DNA of 64,000 nt from UBA2030 sp049969475 (GTDB lineage: Bacteria > Bacteroidota > Bacteroidia > Bacteroidales > TTA-H9), in contig JBMFOU010000016.1 in NCBI GenBank assembly GCA_049969475.1, forward strand, positions 8,501-72,500, given 5' to 3'. The notes beneath the pieces are model-generated. The model was not told the origin of the DNA. It saw only the letters and a list, made by a program, of their open reading frames with translations, and did no database searches. Position numbers and translations under genes: made by a program. Numbering within the stretch: position 1 is the stretch's first letter; each line of letters starts with the position of its first letter. This document shows positions 26,000-34,844 of the stretch, piece after piece.

Positions 26000-28777
26000 A
26001 TGAAAAATAAATCTTTACTGTTATCCCTGACGGCCCTTCTGATGATGGTGGGGACGATGGTATTGGCTATGGGAAATTCGCAGGGTGGAAATCCCAACGA
26101 TAAAAATCCCTCGCCTGCAGTTCTTAAGTCAGGCAATGCAGTTTCCCTCAACTGGCAAAGCATGGGCCCCGATAATGTGGCTGGTCGTACTCGCTCACTT
26201 TTATTTGACAAACGCGATGCCACAGGAAATACCGTGTATGCTGGCAGTGTGGCCGGCGGTGTATGGAAAACCACTACCCTGGGCGCCAACTGGGTTAAAG
26301 TAAATCAGGCCAATGCTAATTTGAATGTTTCCTGCATGGCTCAAACATCTAACAACGATATTTACGTTGGAACAGGAGAATTCGGATTCACTCAGGGAAC
26401 AGGTTTATATGTTTCTACCGATGGTGAAAACTTTACCCGTGTGCCAGGTACCGAGCCTGTTATGGTAAATTCTGTGCTCGACTGGGGATATATCAACGAA
26501 ATCGCCGTGCAGGATGGACGTTTGTTTGTGGCCACCAACGCTGGACTTAAATATCGTAATGCAGGTGAAACCAATTGGCATTTAGCCCAATATACCGATT
26601 CACAAGGTAATCTTGTTCCTCTGAGTGGTTTTGTCTGGGACGTAAAAGTAGGTTCAGATGGAACCGTAGCTGCCTCGGTCGATAGTAAAGTTTATATCTC
26701 TGCCAATGGTTCTCCCGATGGATTTATCTGCGTGAGCACCAAAGAAACGGTTGGAAACGATATCATTAACTCCGAAAAACTACCTGCCAATGGCTTGGGG
26801 CGTATTGAATTAGCCATCGCTCCTTCAAACCCAGCATATATCTATGCCAGCGCATGCGACCAATATGGGTATTTTGATAATGTTTACCGCTCGACAGACA
26901 AAGGAAACACCTGGACTATCATCTTCCCGGGTAAATCTACCACTCTACCTGACATTTTTGTGATAAGTAACGTAGCCTATGGTTTTGTGGCTAATACGAT
27001 TGCAGTTTACCCAGATAACCCAGATCATGTTTTGGTAGGGGGAATTAATATGTGGGAAGGCTATTATACCAACGAAGGATTCTTCTACTGGGGCAATGCA
27101 GCTGTTACTAGTTACAATGTAAGCAAGTATTCGCCCAGATACCTCCACGAAATGCATCACACCTATGTTTTTAAACCTAATGATTCTAAAGTAATTTTAG
27201 CAGGAACCGATGGTGGTATCTACATTAATATAGATGGAGAGCTGCGCTTCAAATCGCTCAACCGTAACTACATGACTGCACAATTTGTATCGGTTGAAAG
27301 CAACGGATTTGGCAACCCCATAGGTGGAACTATAGGTAATGGAATTCAGTATATAGGAGACGGTACCAACACACCCCAGACTGGTGTTGAAGTGTGGAAC
27401 GGTGATTTCAATAACAGCGGCGAGGGAGGTTATGTTGCTATTTCCAAAATTAATCCTGACGTATTTATCCTATCTTTAAAGGGTGGTCCCTTCCGTCGTT
27501 CTGAGGACAAGGGCTACAGCTTCTCTACAACTTTCCTTGGAAGCAATATGTCGGCCCCGGCCAATACCTATTGTCCCCTGCTTTTGTGGGAAAATTTCAA
27601 CGATCCCTACAGTGTTGATTCTACGGATTTTAAGGCCTTGCAGGATATTGCACAGGGAGAGAAAATCATAGTGCGATCACGCATCTACGATTACCCCTTT
27701 GTAATGGAAGCCCCGCGTAATTTGCATAAAGGTGAAAAAATCTTTGTTAAGGACCCTCTCCAGGCTAAAACTTTCCTCGCTTTGGCTAACAAAATATACT
27801 ACACTAAAGAAATCCTTGATTTCACCAAGCAGCCTGAGTGGTGGCAGATTGCTACAGTGGTGGGAGTTGTCAATTGCATGGCCCTTTCATCTGATGCCAA
27901 TCACCTATATGTTGGTACTGAGACAGGGAATGTTTACCGTATTTCCAATCTGATTCATGCTAATTCACAGCAAACAGCCGATATAAGCTCACCTGGTTGT
28001 GTAGTAGCTGTTCAGCTTATCAAATCTTTCCCCAATGCCAGCATTGGCTCAATTGCTGTAGATCAGAAAGATCCCCGTCATATCCTCGTTGCACTCTCAA
28101 CCTATGGACTTAATGATTATGTGTTCAATGTAAATAATGCCCTCGATTCTCTGCCTAATTTCGTTTCTGTTCAAGGTAACCTCCCCAAAGTTCCCATTTA
28201 TTCTTCATTACTTGAAATGAATGATGGGAATTTTGCCATTTTAGGAACCGAGTACGGCATTTATACTTCACCTAATGTGGCTTCAGCTAATTGGACCAAG
28301 GATAGCGGACCCATGGGAAGTGTTCCAGTGAAGATGCTCAAGCAGCAGATTACCAACGGAGGGGGTATTTTTGTCCCCTCAGGCGATCCCAATATTCCTG
28401 GGCAGTACTACCCCCCGATTACAAATTATGGAGCTATTTATGCTGCAACATATGGTCGAGGAATATACGTCTCGAATGCCTTTGTGGGAATTCCTGAAAA
28501 TCCTGGTCAGGAGCCTCAGGCCCAAAGAGACCTTCGTATTTATCCAAACCCTGTAAAGAATGAACTGTTTTTCAATATTTCATTGGATAAGCCAGAAACC
28601 CTGCTCTCCGAAGTTTATGATTTCAGCGGAAAAAAGGTTGTTAGCCAGAAATTTGAAACACAGACTGGTGTAAACACTCTCGGGCTTGATGCTTCTGATC
28701 TGCCCCGTGGTACTTACATTCTGAGGGTAGTCAGTGAAAGTAACATTTTCACGGGAAAATTTATTATTGTAAAGTAA
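26000..28777 (+). CDS. Secreted beta-propeller (sialidase/VPS10-like) protein with T9SS signal
   Basis: 925 aa from the ATG at 26000, chosen because it opens a proper signal peptide (MKNKSLLLSLTALLMMVGTM). A longer in-frame extension starting at a TTG gives an implausible leader. The body has repeated blades such as GSVAGGVWKTTTLGANW, VYRSTDKGNTW and GGPFRRSEDKGYSF, characteristic of sialidase/VPS10 beta-propellers. The C-terminus from LRIYPNPVKNELFF is a T9SS type A sorting domain. It is expected at the cell surface or in the medium; whether it binds glycans or proteins, or degrades them, cannot be told. The next gene follows 31 nt later and is also a T9SS cargo. Confidence 0.85.
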   Translation: MKNKSLLLSLTALLMMVGTMVLAMGNSQGGNPNDKNPSPAVLKSGNAVSLNWQSMGPDNVAGRTRSLLFDKRDATGNTVYAGSVAGGVWKTTTLGANWVKVNQANANLNVSCMAQTSNNDIYVGTGEFGFTQGTGLYVSTDGENFTRVPGTEPVMVNSVLDWGYINEIAVQDGRLFVATNAGLKYRNAGETNWHLAQYTDSQGNLVPLSGFVWDVKVGSDGTVAASVDSKVYISANGSPDGFICVSTKETVGNDIINSEKLPANGLGRIELAIAPSNPAYIYASACDQYGYFDNVYRSTDKGNTWTIIFPGKSTTLPDIFVISNVAYGFVANTIAVYPDNPDHVLVGGINMWEGYYTNEGFFYWGNAAVTSYNVSKYSPRYLHEMHHTYVFKPNDSKVILAGTDGGIYINIDGELRFKSLNRNYMTAQFVSVESNGFGNPIGGTIGNGIQYIGDGTNTPQTGVEVWNGDFNNSGEGGYVAISKINPDVFILSLKGGPFRRSEDKGYSFSTTFLGSNMSAPANTYCPLLLWENFNDPYSVDSTDFKALQDIAQGEKIIVRSRIYDYPFVMEAPRNLHKGEKIFVKDPLQAKTFLALANKIYYTKEILDFTKQPEWWQIATVVGVVNCMALSSDANHLYVGTETGNVYRISNLIHANSQQTADISSPGCVVAVQLIKSFPNASIGSIAVDQKDPRHILVALSTYGLNDYVFNVNNALDSLPNFVSVQGNLPKVPIYSSLLEMNDGNFAILGTEYGIYTSPNVASANWTKDSGPMGSVPVKMLKQQITNGGGIFVPSGDPNIPGQYYPPITNYGAIYAATYGRGIYVSNAFVGIPENPGQEPQAQRDLRIYPNPVKNELFFNISLDKPETLLSEVYDFSGKKVVSQKFETQTGVNTLGLDASDLPRGTYILRVVSESNIFTGKFIIVK

Positions 28778-28808
28778 TTGTTGGAAAATGAATAAAATAA
28801 TTATAACT

Positions 28809-30287
28809 ATGAAGAGAATATTCAGTGTATTGCTGTTGCTCGTGAGCTTTACGGCACTTGCACAGCCTAAAATTTATACCCCTACGCTGGCTTCCCCTCT
28901 CGATAACGCAACCAACCAGATGCCTGACATCACCCTGAGTTGGAACGCTGTTACCGGAATGGGGCTTATAAAATATAAACTTGCTGTTGATGTAAACGCC
29001 AATTTTACCCATCCCTCTTATTTCTGGACTGAGTTCACAACGGCAGTAAAGATGGCAAATCTCAAATATGGTACTACCTACTACTGGAGGGTCAAGGCGT
29101 ACGATATGGGTACTGGCGATTCTTCATATTGGTCAGCTACCCGTAAATTCACCACGTTCAGCAAGCTGGAAAACAAGGCTCCCAAGAATAAGGATAAAAA
29201 TCAGGCTCCAGTAGTAAATCTTGAATGGAAGAACATGGTGGGACCCAATCAGCTATCCGGCAACTCTTTCTTCAATTACTTGCTTGATACGCAAAATACC
29301 TTCGATAGCCCGGATTTATTCTCAGGGCTTGTACAAGGCACCAAATTCAAAGTTCCCAGCCCCAAATTAAAATTCGGCACCCGTTATTATTGGAAAGTCA
29401 GGGCTATAAATGAAGCTGACACGAGCGACTGGAGTGATGTATGGTATTTCAGGACATTGGATACTATCAAGCTGAAGGAGCCTGCTAATAATGCCAATCC
29501 GGTTCAGCTCGACCAAAAACTTGCCTGGGATGCCTATGAAGGGATAACAAAATACGATTATGAACTCTCTGTTACCCCTGATTTTGATGAGCCTTTGCAC
29601 TTCGTTACTGATAAAAACATTGTGGTACCCACTGGAATTACTTTTGGTGTGAAATATTACTGGAGAGTCAGAGGCCGTCATGCTGGGGATACCTCGAGCT
29701 GGGGTGAAACTCGTTCGTTCACAACCATAGCCTATCCCATTCTTCAAACTCCAAGCAATGGTGCAACCAACGTAAGCGTGCAGCCTGAATTTACCTGGAA
29801 GAAGATGACCGGCATAAACTTTTATCAATTACAATATGATAAAGACCCGTCATTCCCAGATGGATTTATCAGCCTGAATATCGGAGATACGCTCACCAGA
29901 TACCGCTCACCTTACAAGCTCGACGAAAACACCACCTACTACTGGCGCATGCGTGTTTCAGCCAATGGCGATACGTCGCAATGGAGTCCTGCATTCTCCT
30001 TTACTACCCAAAGTGGTGTTGGAATCGACAACCCAGGAGCTGATGGATTCCGCATTTATCCCAATCCGGCCAAAAATCATCTCAGCGTAGTCTTACCTAC
30101 TGGCTTCGCCGGAATAGCCAGGATTCAGATTCTTGATTTGATTGGACGTGAAGTTTTTGGCCAGAATGTTAATATTTCAGGTCAGCCTGTGCGTCTTGAT
30201 ATTTCAGGTGTTAATGGTGGAATTTTCATGCTCAAGGTAATTCTGCCCAACAAGACGTATGTTCAGAAGTTGATTATTGATAGATAG
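28809..30287 (+). CDS. Secreted fibronectin-III-repeat protein with T9SS signal
   Basis: 492 aa from the ATG at 28809. An ATG at 28788 is also in frame, but the later one gives the cleaner signal peptide MKRIFSVLLLLVSFTALAQ. Four FN3-like modules follow, each ending in a variant of TYYWRVKA...S.W....F.T. The C-terminal sorting domain starts at FRIYPNPAKNHLSV. It is probably a surface adhesin or a binding partner of the preceding propeller protein, with which it shares a transcript (31-nt gap). A strong terminator follows. Confidence 0.85.
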   Translation: MKRIFSVLLLLVSFTALAQPKIYTPTLASPLDNATNQMPDITLSWNAVTGMGLIKYKLAVDVNANFTHPSYFWTEFTTAVKMANLKYGTTYYWRVKAYDMGTGDSSYWSATRKFTTFSKLENKAPKNKDKNQAPVVNLEWKNMVGPNQLSGNSFFNYLLDTQNTFDSPDLFSGLVQGTKFKVPSPKLKFGTRYYWKVRAINEADTSDWSDVWYFRTLDTIKLKEPANNANPVQLDQKLAWDAYEGITKYDYELSVTPDFDEPLHFVTDKNIVVPTGITFGVKYYWRVRGRHAGDTSSWGETRSFTTIAYPILQTPSNGATNVSVQPEFTWKKMTGINFYQLQYDKDPSFPDGFISLNIGDTLTRYRSPYKLDENTTYYWRMRVSANGDTSQWSPAFSFTTQSGVGIDNPGADGFRIYPNPAKNHLSVVLPTGFAGIARIQILDLIGREVFGQNVNISGQPVRLDISGVNGGIFMLKVILPNKTYVQKLIIDR

Positions 30288-30304
30288 CATCGCGCTAGGA
30301 ACAT

Positions 30305-30344
30305 AAAAATATGGGGACTGCAGAGGTAGTCCCCATATTTTTTC
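30305..30344 (+). terminator. Strong intrinsic terminator after the T9SS cargo pair
   Basis: A perfect 15-bp inverted repeat (AAAAATATGGGGACT at 30305-30319 and its complement at 30328-30342) with an 8-nt loop, ending in a T run. It closes the two-gene secreted-protein unit. Confidence 0.92.
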
Positions 30345-30390
30345 ATGCTGCCCGAAAACTGAAATAGGTTCTTTGGAGTCTTAAAGCCAA

Positions 30391-30543
30391 TTATCTTTTT
30401 TTCTCAATCTGATAGTTTTTTGCTTCTCCATAAGCAGCGCAGCTTTCCTGCGATTTGCAGGATGAAACGATGAGGGCTGCGGCCATTACCGCCAGCAGAG
30501 CCAAGGCTTTCAGTTTACGGTTACGGTTTTCAGTGTTATACAT
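30391..30543 (-). CDS. Small lipoprotein (50 aa)
   Basis: The start at 30543 gives MYNTENRNRKLKALALLAVM, a short basic N-region and hydrophobic core ending in IVSSC, with lipidated Cys29. The mature peptide is about 22 aa (CKSQESCAAYGEAKNYQIE). A longer in-frame start at 30696 has no signal-like N-terminus, and a -7 element TATCTTTG (minus strand, 30592-30585) lies between the two, supporting the short version. Small Bacteroidota lipoproteins with a C-x-AYG motif are familiar to me, but their function is unknown. Confidence 0.6.
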   Translation of the reverse strand: MYNTENRNRKLKALALLAVMAAALIVSSCKSQESCAAYGEAKNYQIEKKR

Positions 30544-30584
30544 TGCCAGAAAAATTTTAATGTAAATGGGCAATTTTGCGTGCA

Positions 30585-30592
30585 CAAAGATA
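30585..30592 (-). promoter_or_regulatory. -7 element of the small lipoprotein
   Basis: TATCTTTG on the minus strand, 41 nt before the proposed ATG at 30543. Confidence 0.45.
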
Positions 30593-30702
30593 ATCGATTT
30601 ATAGATCGTAAACTTGGCAAAGTTATTGCCTTGACTACTTGCAAAATATTTTTGGAATAAAAAGTTTTCAACCATTGCTTCCTGACTTGTTAACATTTAT
30701 TT

Positions 30703-31395
30703 ATGAAATCTATTGATAATCATATTCATGCTGAATGGAAACCATTTTTTAGGAGCCTTAGGGTTCATTCCTGGTTTAATGGGTTGCTTACTGAAATTTC
30801 CATTCGGAGAAAAAAGAGTCGTGTTTTTCCGCCGGAAAGATGGGTTTTTCGTGCTTTCCACAATTTGTCGCCGAGTCAGGTAAAGGTGGTCATTTTGGGT
30901 CAGGATCCTTACCATGGCGAAGGTCAGGCCCATGGTTTGGCATTTTCTGTTCCGGTGGGACAAAAAATTCCTCCCACCCTGAGAAATATCTTTAGGGAGC
31001 TTGAAGCGGATCTGGGGATACCTGTTCCTGAACATGGTTGCCTCGAATCGTGGGAGAGGGAAGGCGTTTTATTACTCAATACGCTTCTCACGGTAGAGGA
31101 GGGGAAACCCAGTTCGCATGCCGGATTGGGATGGGAACAATTTACCGGAGAAGTAATCCATTATCTATGCAGTATTGGGCAACCTATGGTTTTTCTACTT
31201 TGGGGGAATCATGCCCGAAAATGGGCTTCGTTTATTCCCGCCCATGACGATATTTTAGTGCTTCAGGCCCCTCATCCTTCACCTTTTTCCGCCCACACGG
31301 GTTTTATGGGTTGCCGTCATTTTTCGCAAACCAATCATTTTCTTCAATCACGGGGCGTAGGTGCTGTTAATTGGAGCCTCATTAATAATTTTTGA
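30703..31395 (+). CDS. ung: Uracil-DNA glycosylase
   Basis: 230 aa, family-1 UDG. The water-activating loop ILGQDPYHG carries Asp68. The uracil-binding FSVP, the Leu-intercalation loop HPSPFSAHTGFMGCRHFS and the LLWG motif are all present. It excises uracil from DNA, starting base-excision repair. A nuclease gene follows 18 nt downstream but has its own promoter. The start ATG fits the usual N-terminus of the family. Confidence 0.96.
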   Translation: MKSIDNHIHAEWKPFFRSLRVHSWFNGLLTEISIRRKKSRVFPPERWVFRAFHNLSPSQVKVVILGQDPYHGEGQAHGLAFSVPVGQKIPPTLRNIFRELEADLGIPVPEHGCLESWEREGVLLLNTLLTVEEGKPSSHAGLGWEQFTGEVIHYLCSIGQPMVFLLWGNHARKWASFIPAHDDILVLQAPHPSPFSAHTGFMGCRHFSQTNHFLQSRGVGAVNWSLINNF

Positions 31396-31401
31396 AAGGG
31401 T

Positions 31402-31409
31402 TACATTTG
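31402..31409 (+). promoter_or_regulatory. -7 element TACATTTG of the secreted nuclease
   Basis: A perfect TAnnTTTG match lying just 4 nt before the nuclease ATG at 31414, implying a leaderless transcript if used. Confidence 0.45.
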
Positions 31410-31413
31410 TGGC

Positions 31414-32232
31414 ATGATAAAACGCACCCTACTTCTACAATTTGTTTTATTTGTTTCTGCCATAATTATCACGCAGAAATCTTATTCTCAGCCCGATGTA
31501 TGGTGCATGCCGGCCTGGGATTGTACGGCCGAAATCACACTACGGCACCAGGGATACACGGTATCGTACGACATAGAAAATAAAATTCCTAAGTGGGTAG
31601 CTTATTATCTTGTACCCCATCGCCTGAAAAAAATAAGTAAGCGCTCCGATGATTTCAGGCCAGATCCCTGGATTCCTCTTGCATTTTCGGCCACCCTTCA
31701 GGATTATAAGTCCAGTGGATACGATCGTGGACATTTGGCGCCCGCAGCTGATATGTCTTGGTCGGATGAGGTGATGAGCGAATCGTTTTTTTTAAGCAAT
31801 ATGACTCCTCAGGAGCCTTCTTTTAACCGTGGTATTTGGAAAAAGCTTGAAGATGAAGTAAGAAAATGGGCTCAGACTTATGATACTTTGTTGATCGTAA
31901 CCGGCCCTATGCCAGGTGCTTACAAGGGCTATATTGGAGACGGAAAAGTTGCTGTTCCTGTATCATTCTACAAAGCGCTCATGGCATGGCAAAACAATGT
32001 AGGACATGGGTTAGCGTTGGTTATTCCCAATGAGGCTTCAAACCAACCCATAGCCTACTATGCCCTGAGCGTAGACTCGCTTGAATCCTTGCTTTCGTGT
32101 AATCTTTTTGCCGCTTTGCCCCAACCTGCACAGGAAAATGCTGAGTGTAAGATTGACTGGGCATTTTGGCACCTACAACCCAGGGAGGCAAAAACCTCTG
32201 CTTCGGGTTCGGGAAAGAAAGTTAGAAAATGA
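31414..32232 (+). CDS. Secreted DNA/RNA non-specific endonuclease (NUC family)
   Basis: 272 aa with an N-terminal signal segment (about 1-26). The beta-beta-alpha-metal nuclease motif is YDRGHLAPAADM with the catalytic His of DRGH, followed by SFFLSNMTPQEPSFNRGIW with the metal-binding Asn. It degrades single- and double-stranded nucleic acids in the periplasm or outside, for nutrient salvage or matrix clearance. The C-terminal 30 residues are basic. It is followed after 33 nt by rdgB, and the two might act in nucleotide scavenging and clean-up, though this is only proximity. Confidence 0.92.
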   Translation: MIKRTLLLQFVLFVSAIIITQKSYSQPDVWCMPAWDCTAEITLRHQGYTVSYDIENKIPKWVAYYLVPHRLKKISKRSDDFRPDPWIPLAFSATLQDYKSSGYDRGHLAPAADMSWSDEVMSESFFLSNMTPQEPSFNRGIWKKLEDEVRKWAQTYDTLLIVTGPMPGAYKGYIGDGKVAVPVSFYKALMAWQNNVGHGLALVIPNEASNQPIAYYALSVDSLESLLSCNLFAALPQPAQENAECKIDWAFWHLQPREAKTSASGSGKKVRK

Positions 32233-32265
32233 ATGAATAATTTTTGAATCAAACAATTTATTGGA

Positions 32266-32868
32266 ATGCTGCCCGAATTAGTATTTGCAACAAACAATTC
32301 CCACAAATTGCGCGAAGTATCAGCCATTCTCAGGGGCTTAGCCATTGTAAAAAGCCTGACAGATAAAAACATTGAGACTGAAATACCTGAGGAAGGCGAT
32401 ACCCTGGAAGCAAATGCCCGTCAGAAGGCCTGGTTTATTTATCAACACTATGGTCTCGATTGTTTTGCGGATGATACAGGGCTCGAAGTGGAAGCGCTTG
32501 GTGGTAGGCCGGGTGTATATAGTGCCCGATATGCTGGTGAAGGCCTTTCTTTTGCTGACAATATTCGAAAACTTTTAAGTGAAATGCAGGGTATTAACAA
32601 TCGCAGAGCCCGATTCCGTACCGTGGTAGCCCTAATTCTTAACGGGAAAGAATATTTGTTTGAAGGAAAGGTTGAAGGTCACCTTCTGGAAGCAGAGTCC
32701 GGACAGGGAGGGTTTGGCTACGACCCCCTATTTGTACCTGACGGATATGAACTTACATTTGCTCAAATGGATGAATCCCTCAAAAATTCTATTAGCCATA
32801 GGGGAGAGGCTATCCGCAAAATGGCTGAATTTCTATATGCATACAAACAATTGGGATTCAATAAATAA
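32266..32868 (+). CDS. rdgB: XTP/dITP diphosphatase (RdgB/HAM1 family)
   Basis: 200 aa, the normal length. The nucleotide-binding start is LVFATNNSHKLREV; the metal site includes FADDTGLEVEALGGRPGVYSAR (split across two strands) and GFGYDPLFVPDG. SHRGEA near the end closes the active site. It hydrolyses non-canonical XTP, ITP and dITP to monophosphates and so prevents their incorporation into DNA and RNA. It converges with ddl with no intergenic base between the stops. Confidence 0.96.
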   Translation: MLPELVFATNNSHKLREVSAILRGLAIVKSLTDKNIETEIPEEGDTLEANARQKAWFIYQHYGLDCFADDTGLEVEALGGRPGVYSARYAGEGLSFADNIRKLLSEMQGINNRRARFRTVVALILNGKEYLFEGKVEGHLLEAESGQGGFGYDPLFVPDGYELTFAQMDESLKNSISHRGEAIRKMAEFLYAYKQLGFNK

Positions 32869-33852
32869 TTAATCTTTTAGCGCTTCTTCAATCAATAGGT
32901 CGTAAAATTCAGTGAGTTCCATGCCTGCATGGCGGGCCATTTTGGGCACAATGCTCGCCGAAGTCATACCTGGAACCGTGTTTACCTCTAAAAACCAAAA
33001 TTCACCTTCTGAAAGAATAAAATCGAAGCGCACAACGCCCCTGCAGTTTAGCCTGGTATAAAGCATACAGGCTATTTCCTGGCAGTGTTGGGTCAATTCA
33101 TTGCTGATGGGAGCCGGTAATACTTCTTCGGCCATATTATCGGTGTACTTGGCTTCGAAATCGAAAAAGTCTTTTTTGCTGATCACCTCTACCAGGGGCA
33201 AAGCCAGAGGTTTACCGTCTCTGGAATATACTCCGCAGGTAATTTCCCGGCCTTTAATGTATTCTTCTACAAGCACTTCATCATCATGCCTGAAGGCTAA
33301 CTCCAGCGCTGGACCCAATTGCTCAGGTGTGTTTACTTTGCTCATACCCACACTGCTGCCACCACAATTGGGTTTTACAAATACGGGGAGCTTTAAATCA
33401 TGAAGGATTTGCTCCAGGGTGTATTGTCCGGGTTTTGTAAGATGCAGAGAGCGGGCAGTTTTTACACCATAGGCACTCACTACTTTATTGCAGAAACTTT
33501 TATTGAAAGTGAGAGCCGAGGTAACGCTGTCGCAGGAAGTATGTTTAATGCCCAGCATTTCAAAATACCCCTGGAGCTTGCCATCTTCACCTGGGGTGCC
33601 ATGTATTACATTGAATACCAAATCGAAATGTAAGATTTGTTCTGCCAGGTTAAGGCTGAAATCGTTGAGATTTATCGGATACACATTCCCTTGTGCATCG
33701 GTGTAATTCCATTCTTTTCCTCTTATTAAAATGGGGTAAACATTGTACTTCGTTGAGTCGAGCAGAGAGGCCACCCTTTGCGAACTTTTTACAGATATCT
33801 CGTATTCCCCAGAGTTTCCTCCTCCGATCACAGCAATGTTGAGTTTTTTCAT
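32869..33852 (-). CDS. ddl: D-alanine--D-alanine ligase
   Basis: 327 aa ATP-grasp enzyme. The N-terminal GGGNSGEYEISVKS loop, HGTPGEDGKLQG, the substrate-gating segment KPNCGGSSVGMSKV and EVNTVPGMTSASIVPKM are all typical. It joins two D-Ala for peptidoglycan. It is divergent from the PASTA-protein gene, the arrangement I associate with ddl in other Bacteroidota, which links the neighbourhood to wall synthesis. Confidence 0.96.
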   Translation of the reverse strand: MKKLNIAVIGGGNSGEYEISVKSSQRVASLLDSTKYNVYPILIRGKEWNYTDAQGNVYPINLNDFSLNLAEQILHFDLVFNVIHGTPGEDGKLQGYFEMLGIKHTSCDSVTSALTFNKSFCNKVVSAYGVKTARSLHLTKPGQYTLEQILHDLKLPVFVKPNCGGSSVGMSKVNTPEQLGPALELAFRHDDEVLVEEYIKGREITCGVYSRDGKPLALPLVEVISKKDFFDFEAKYTDNMAEEVLPAPISNELTQHCQEIACMLYTRLNCRGVVRFDFILSEGEFWFLEVNTVPGMTSASIVPKMARHAGMELTEFYDLLIEEALKD

Positions 33853-33937
33853 ACGCGCATGATTTGGCGCACGAAATTATAAAAACCCTGGCGGTTGCCA
33901 TCTTTTCCGCAAAAAAAGCTATCAGGGACATTTTTAG

Positions 33938-33945
33938 TAAATTTG
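33938..33945 (+). promoter_or_regulatory. -7 element TAAATTTG of the PASTA operon
   Basis: A perfect TAnnTTTG match 66 nt upstream of the PASTA-protein start, in the 159-nt region divergent with ddl. Confidence 0.5.
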
Positions 33946-34011
33946 CCCGGCCCTGACAATAAAACCGGTTATTCATAGTTTTAGAACAGGGCCGATATAA
34001 AAGCATTATAG

Positions 34012-34836
34012 ATGAAGTGGTCTGAATTTCTGAGAACCCAATTTTTTTTCAAGCAATTAATCCTCATGGCTCTGGTATCAGTGGCTTTATTTTGGATTTC
34101 CATACAATTGCTCAAGCTTTATACCCGACACGGGCAATTCATTCTTTTGCCTGATTTTACAGGAAAACCCCTGAATGAACTGGTTCAATATGCTGATGAG
34201 AAAGACCTTAGAGTAATAGTAATTGACTCCCTGTATGATGAAACCCGACAGCCGGGAACCATTCTTGTGATGGATCCGGCAGGAAATACAGGAGTCAAAA
34301 CGGGTCGTAAAATTTACGTTACCATTGTCTCATCGACCCCAGACTTCGTACCCATGCCTAATTTGAAAGAACTCTCTCTTCGTCAGGCGGTTGAAACTGT
34401 TATGCAGTCAGGTCTTAAAATAGATTATATTTCGTACGTAGAAGGACCTTTCTTTAATGCGGTATCGGGTCAAAGAATTGGAACGCGGCCTGTAAGAGAG
34501 GGAGAGATGGTTCCCCGCAATACCAAAGTGGTTATTATGGTTGAATCGGGTGATGGTAGCAATCGGGTAGCTGTGCCGGAGGTAATTGGGATGAAAGCTT
34601 CGGAGGCACCGTATGTGCTTTTCCGTCAGGGGCTTAATGTAGGCCGTACTTCCTTGCAAGGTGAGGTATCTCTCGACTCAGCCCGTGTCATCCGTCAGCA
34701 ACCCGGCCCTGGTGCCATGCTCACACCCGGGGGTAGCGTTAACCTCGTTTTGGGAAAAATAAAAAGCGATAAAGACTTGGAAAAGCTCAGGAAAACTGCC
34801 ATAAATGATACCCTGAATCAAGAGCCCAGTTATTAA
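34012..34836 (+). CDS. Single-pass PASTA-domain protein
   Basis: 274 aa. A membrane segment (about 15-33) anchors three PASTA modules (about 40-107, 110-175, 180-245) that face the periplasm, with motifs such as LPDFTGKPLNEL and VPEVIGMKASEA. PASTA domains bind peptidoglycan or beta-lactam-like ligands. There is no kinase domain, unlike Stk-type Ser/Thr kinases. It lies between ddl and rluD, and 8 nt upstream of a T9SS cargo gene on the same strand. Role inferred: wall-linked structural or sensing protein. Confidence 0.88.
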   Translation: MKWSEFLRTQFFFKQLILMALVSVALFWISIQLLKLYTRHGQFILLPDFTGKPLNELVQYADEKDLRVIVIDSLYDETRQPGTILVMDPAGNTGVKTGRKIYVTIVSSTPDFVPMPNLKELSLRQAVETVMQSGLKIDYISYVEGPFFNAVSGQRIGTRPVREGEMVPRNTKVVIMVESGDGSNRVAVPEVIGMKASEAPYVLFRQGLNVGRTSLQGEVSLDSARVIRQQPGPGAMLTPGGSVNLVLGKIKSDKDLEKLRKTAINDTLNQEPSY

Positions 34837-34844
34837 GTTACACC

